The position numbers were made by a program, and so were the translations under genes. 64,000 nucleotides of DNA, from contig NC_083382.1 of the NCBI RefSeq assembly GCF_031755915.1, positions 32,696,501-32,760,500 on the forward strand, read 5' to 3'. Below are positions 52,196 through 64,000 of this stretch, piece after piece. Every line of letters starts with the position of its first letter. Position 1 is the stretch's first letter. The notes beneath the pieces were generated by a model that ran no database searches, had not been told where the DNA came from, and worked only from the letters and a program-made list of their open reading frames with translations. The DNA comes from Ziziphus jujuba (Eukaryota; Streptophyta; Magnoliopsida; Rosales; Rhamnaceae).

Positions 52196-52379
52196 TATGA
52201 TTAGAAACGACGTAGTACAGAAATAAGTATCTCACAGATGTACAGAGATAACGGTGTGTGTAAAGCTTTGTATTTAGTGGTAAGTTGTAGATGTTTGTAG
52301 ATGTGAAGTTGGATATTTAATTATGAATATGCACAATTCTTTGATGTAATGTATAAGATGTAAATATGTTTTAGATTGA

Positions 52380-52385
52380 AATAAA
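52380..52385 (+). terminator. Probable TCP11 polyadenylation signal
   Basis: AATAAA lies 185 bases downstream of the TGA at 52193-52195, in AT-rich 3' UTR-like sequence. Confidence 0.55.
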
Positions 52386-52736
52386 AGTTATTGGATTAAA
52401 TGCGACATCATGTGCTTCAATCTAAAACCCATTTCATTCAAACTGTTCTGTATAAATTATCATGTAGTACAAGTAGTTGATATCAACAAATGAGTTTACG
52501 AACCATCAACAACCACAATGAAGGAATAAAAAGTTGGCCGAAATATGGTAACCAAATGACTTGGCACTATGAGCGATATCCTTACCAGTTGCCCCCCTTC
52601 TCATGTTGCTCACTTTGTGGAGAAGAGACAGGCTTCCCTGAAATGAAGAACCGTTAGTCCAAGACCCAAAAGATAATGGAAAAGGTGGGTCAGAAACTTT
52701 TGATACCTACTCTATTCGTGAATTAGGAGTTGAGAT

Positions 52737-55195
52737 TCACCAGGGAACCATTGTTGACCATACCAATACTAGATGTCCCCAACATTGCTTGTCCTGGAGT
52801 AATTGACACATGCGGATCTCTCCGTGCAAAAGGCCAACAATTGCCCCCAGCACTAGTTGGCTGGTGGAATGCACGCGGAGGATGGGAGTTTGATCCTTGT
52901 CCATATGAAATGAAGCATTTAGCTGTGCTCCATCCTCAGATGATGAGTCTAAGGTGTTTTGAATGGCAAGGGGATTACAATCAACTGCACTAAGGTTAGC
53001 ATCACTGGGTTCTGGGCATCTACTTTCTGTGTGCTCCATGTTTGCACTCTGGGCCCTCTTTTCCTTTCTTCCATAACCAACTTGGCCACCTTCTGAATTA
53101 CAAACATTTTTACGAGCAGTAGGTGTACTATCTACCTTTTCAATACTTGCATTGCAAGTTATACTGAGCTCCTCCATACAACATGCCAATCTGGCAATTT
53201 CACAGGTCAGCTCATTCTAACCCTGCTTGGATTTTGAGCCTAAGAAACACATTGTGTAGCAAGAGGAAAACAATGCACCATAACGCACTTCTTGCATGAT
53301 ATTATTAGCCATAAGTGAAGCATGATGCACTGGCCGTATAGCTGACCTCGCAATTATTGTCCACCTTGGATGTATGAGGTTTAGAGGGATCTCTCCCAAC
53401 CGTTCAACCTTGATTATGAGAATGGCATCGCTACAAGTAAGCCCAACTGTCTCAAACTTTAAGCATGAGCAGTTAATGCTTGGATCACAAGGCTTGAACG
53501 CTTCACATGTAAATTCACGCTGATCATAGTTGCCCAAGGTGTAGATGCGGCAACCTGGAAACTCTACTCTATTTAAGACAAATAAAAGAGCCTCAAGCTG
53601 CATTTCTGTAAGAAACTTCTTAAAGGACTCTAGTGTGAACACACTGGCAGCATGTTTCTCGATCTTAACAAATGGTGTGGACGGAACATGCTTAAAAGAG
53701 TTTGTATCATAATCTACCTTTGCCTCGTTATGCCGCTCTTTAGTGCCTTATTACATTAATGCATAAACTCATAAAAGTTTCAATTTTGTGCTGTAAAAAC
53801 TTGTTCAGGTGCACATTTATGCCCTTGCATAAATTAATGCTTCGCAATTCTGCCAAAAATGTCCTCTCAAGTATGCCTCTGCCCACATATGAGGTTTTTT
53901 CTACATCCTCTCAATCCAAGGATTAGAATTGAGATTGTACTTTTCAACCATCTCCTTCCACCTACGTTCAAAGTCATCTTTTGTACGGATGGCTCGCATG
54001 CACACCCTAAAGTCAGAGATAAATGCTCTGTCTTGGACATTTACATTAGCAATCCGCTCAAGATGCCATGTGCATGGTCGATGTCGAGTTTATGGCAACA
54101 CAGACTGAATTGCTTTAACGATGCCTTTGTCACCATTAGTAAAAATTGATGCCGGGGTTTGCAATGCATTGCACGCACATCCATGTAAATGCCTCCGACC
54201 TCAAGCAATGAACATCCAAACACAATAGTTTCATTGAGATGATTTAAAACCAGCCAATATGATGAATGGCATTTTGTACGCATTGTTCTTATAAGTGGAA
54301 TCAAAAGCCATAACTTCCCCAAAGCATGCATGGTCCATCTGTGACACAGAATCTGCCCAAAATAAACTTGTCAAGCGACCTTCAACAATTTTGCTTTCAT
54401 AGAAAAACCTTGGGACCTCATCCTTCATCGCAGACAGATAGGCAAGGACACATTCTGCATCCCCTTCAACAGTTTCAACTCTACACTGGGAATCTATATG
54501 GTTGTCAAGATCCTTCTTCTCAAAACCAACATTTTCATAGCCACCAGCTAATTGCACTAAAGACTCAATCACATGACGAGGCTTTATACCAACATTCAGC
54601 ATTGCTTCAACGTGAGCTCTATCTGCTTCCTTTATGGGCAAAACGGGCTGGTGTAAACGGGCGGTGTAATGCTAGCCTCATGTCCAAGCACCAACTCATG
54701 TGTATGTGCAGGTACAAATTCCTTCAATATCCAAATATTAGTTTCCCTGTCAAGGCCTATACAGAATTGTGCTGGACAATTTATTCTAGTAATAGTCCTT
54801 GGATGTCGTTTTCTATCTTTCCTTTCAAGCCACATGTTATTGCGATATCCTTCTCTGGTACAAACCCACCGTCTAAGCCTAATCACGTTATTCCTGCCCC
54901 GCCTTAGTTCATCTTTTCAGATACTAAATCCCATAAAATGTGCATATCTTTGGTAGAATTCTTCAGCTGCTTTAACAGACTCAAATTTCATGCTTATCGC
55001 TTCGTCCACTGTGAAACGTTGAAAGCTTCTATCATCAGTCCCAGGACATATAATTGAGCTATCAGAAGTAGCTCCTCTTCTGGCAACCTCTGTATTCTTA
55101 GTGTCCGTACCACTAGATTGAATGTCAATGTCCCCGGAGTTTCCATTTTGGTGCTCACTCACTTCCTCACTTCCAGTCTGCCTCTCTTCCTCCAT
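52737..55195 (-). pseudogene. FAR1-related sequence (FRS) pseudogene
   Basis: FRS/FHY3 proteins are transcription factors domesticated from MULE transposases. In order, the minus strand shows the FAR1 DNA-binding domain (AAEEFYQRYAHFMGFSI, KDELRRG, WVCTREGYRNN), a MULE-transposase core (FGEVMAFDSTYKNNAYKMP, then CTWHLE-like remnants) and a SWIM-like CSCLKFETVGLTC. The frame is broken repeatedly: TGA at 54917-54919 where the family normally has an Arg codon, a frameshift near 54231, a stop at 53901-53903 before KKPHMWAEAYLRGHFW, and further stops near 53760-53830. The SWIM His is replaced by Asp (TCSD). The ATG at 55193-55195 is the likely ancestral start. It is a pseudogene with good confidence. 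Confidence 0.85.
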
Positions 55196-56587
55196 TATTC
55201 TCCAAAGGATTTTAACTACAACCCAATTTCCTCCTAATTTATTATATTCCATATATTTCATAAAACAAACAAAAGAAAAAACTTAGTACAGAAAAATAAA
55301 ATAAAAATTTTCAAAAACATGAACTCGGATCATTGAAGATGGACGCCAAGAAAAAAGAGAAAGACAAGATGAAAGAACTTTACCTCAAAGACAATTACAA
55401 ACAAAACATTCTGGTACTATGGCAATAACGGAAATGCGAGTGTTGGGTTTGTGAGCCGGAAAGTGATTGATTTCTGGGTTGAGGGACACTATGGATATTG
55501 GATGTGAAGGTGGTGGCTTTAAGGGGTTTTTTGGGCTTCACTTTTCTTTGGGAAGTAGGACAGGCTACAAAGGTGTTTGAGGGGGTTGACTAGGTGCAGG
55601 TTCGGTGACGAGAGCTTGTGGCGGTGCAGAGCATGTCCATGGTTCATGTCGTGTGCGGAACTTGGCCGGAAGATAGGGAATTTCTCCGGCGGGTGACATA
55701 GCCTGTAGAGTGTTTCTGAGGATGCCATGCTTGGCGTTTTCCTCTGTTAATTCTTTAAATATTTTTCCCAAAAAAACAAAACTTTAAAAATAGAAACTGT
55801 AAATACGTACATTAGGCACCGATAAAAATTTTTAAAAAATAAGAATACGTGAAGTAGTGGAATGTATAGTACTATTTGTACTATTATTTAGTCTGTTAAC
55901 ACGTTTTATTGGTATTTAATTGGTTTATATGTAATAATATTTATTTTTTAAAGGTTTATTTATTAATTTTTAAAATATAGTAATATGTTAATCAATTAAA
56001 AAATTAATGTGCATTTTTTATAAATATATTAGTAAACTAGATGATGCGAGTAGATAGAAAATCGTACAATACAACAAACAAGAAAAGTAGAATACTAATT
56101 AGAGATTGCAATCGGTTTAGTCTAGTTGGTTTTTGAATTTTTTTTGCAAACCGAACTAAATCATGCACGAAAATTAAACCCAATCAAACTAGTTTGGTTA
56201 AGTCAGGTTGAATATATTATTATTTTTTTATCTTAACAATATTATAATCTAAAAATATAAAAAAATAAGTAACTATAATAAAATAATAAAAAATTATAAT
56301 ATAGTATCTATATCTTGTTAAATTCGATTTGAATTATTTTAAACATTAACCAAATTGAAGCAAACCAAATCAATTTGTTTGGTCGGTCTGTTGAATATAA
56401 TTTATGTCTACTCCTAAATTACTAATACAATAAGAAAAATATTTATCAAAAAAAAAAAAAAGTAAAATAAACCTGGTAAAAAAACAAAAAAGGGAAAATA
56501 ATTAACCTAAGATTTACAAGATAATTTATATATCATACATTGTCTTTTAAATTAATAAAAACCAGTAAAATCAAAATCAGTTATTAA

Positions 56588-56618
<31 letters not shown>

Positions 56619-57147
56619 GGGGCTAAAATATTTCTCTTTTATTTATTGTCAAAGAAAATAGCGTTTTTATTTGTCTGTCTCGTCTAACTAACATACCTTC
56701 TATTATATCACAATTATATTGCAGTTGAACAGGCCTTATGCCGATTTTCAAAACTTTGTTTTTACATATTTTTGGAGCAAATTTTGTTCACCTTTAGAAA
56801 ACACTAGAGTGCTTAATTGAAAGTTACTTTCTATGAGATAAAATAACTTTTTGATAACTATTGGATAAAATAACTTGACATCATTTTTACCATTCGATGT
56901 ATGTTCAAAACGATTTTGACGAAGAAATCTTTAAAGGCCAATTAATCCATGTCCGATAGCCTACTCTCCAAAATGGACCGTCCACTGTTAAAACCACTAT
57001 TTGCTTAGACAAAATTATGGGTTTGAATCCCCTTCAAAATACATATAGCACAAAAATTACCATGCAGGAAAGTAAACTTGTCGCTGATGGCATGTTTTTG
57101 AAACATTACAAATGGATGACAGTTAAGACATTATCAAGAAGCTGCTT
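55196..57147. other. Spacer between FRS pseudogene and RECQ4 gene
   Basis: No supported gene is present. The stretch at 55400-55770 is less AT-rich and may be the old FRS promoter or leader; its ORFs are featureless. A hAT-like short element lies at about 56100-56419. A poly-T run sits near 56590-56618. Confidence 0.5.
56093..56426. mobile_element. Possible hAT-type MITE
   Basis: A stretch of about 320 bp starts TAGAGATTGCAATCGGTTTAG and ends near GTCTACTCCTA. The interior has CAAACCGAACTAAA and TTTGGTCGGTCTG motifs typical of short TAG-ended plant elements. TACTAAT occurs on both sides (56093-56099 and 56420-56426). The inverted ends are weak, so this is tentative. Confidence 0.5.

Positions 57148-64000
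<6,853 letters not shown>

Noticed and set aside
53859..54956. Plus-strand ORFs up to 193 aa
   Set aside because: They are the reverse strand of the FRS pseudogene, whose domains are clear on the minus strand.
55519..55771. Minus-strand ORFs of about 68 aa
   Set aside because: They are short and overlap each other in different frames; more likely old FRS leader sequence.

Overview
The window is plant nuclear DNA, almost certainly from a eudicot. It holds intron-rich genes with GT-AG introns (one GC-AG), AT-rich spacers full of (TA)n tracts, and typical plant transposons. The plant-type proteins (AKT-class shaker K+ channel, SHM6/7-type SHMT, BPS1-like, FAR1-related, RECQ4-type) support this. 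No bacterial, viral, CRISPR or operon-like content was seen. I cannot name the species.

Layout. (1) 75-4899 (+): last 15 exons of UDP-glucose:glycoprotein glucosyltransferase (UGGT/EBS1), the ER glycoprotein folding sensor; its 5' part lies outside. (2) About 4290-19310: the UGGT tail and its downstream DNA recur as three diverged blocks. Block A is the functional gene end, B starts near 7789 and C near 17085. B and C carry broken pseudo-exons. B is split by a defective Copia element (8206-12205, minus), which itself holds a concatenated TRIM and a solo LTR. C is split by a 644-bp hAT-like element with exact 8-bp target duplications. (3) 21295-27813 (+): complete 11-exon AKT2-type K+ channel, 869 aa. 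(4) 29460-29803: solo LTR with a 5-bp target duplication. (5) 31434-32560 (+): two-exon BPS1-like gene. (6) 35849-39654 (-): four-exon SHM6/7-type serine hydroxymethyltransferase, 597 aa. (7) 39655-46474: long AT-rich spacer with a diverged tandem pair. (8) 46475-52195 (+): 11-exon TCP11-domain protein, 1189 aa. (9) 52737-55195 (-): FAR1-related (domesticated MULE transposase) pseudogene. (10) 57148-64000 (-): 22 exons of a RECQ4A/BLM-type helicase; its 5' end runs off the window.

The genes are independent housekeeping or physiological loci, not a pathway cluster. All exon coordinates were read by eye from splice sites and reading-frame continuity. Summed exon lengths keep frame for UGGT, AKT2, BPS1-like, SHMT and TCP11. 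I found no convincing undescribed system. The points most worth a second look are the UGGT-tail triplication with its datable nested insertions, and the two active-site histidine replacements in the SHMT.
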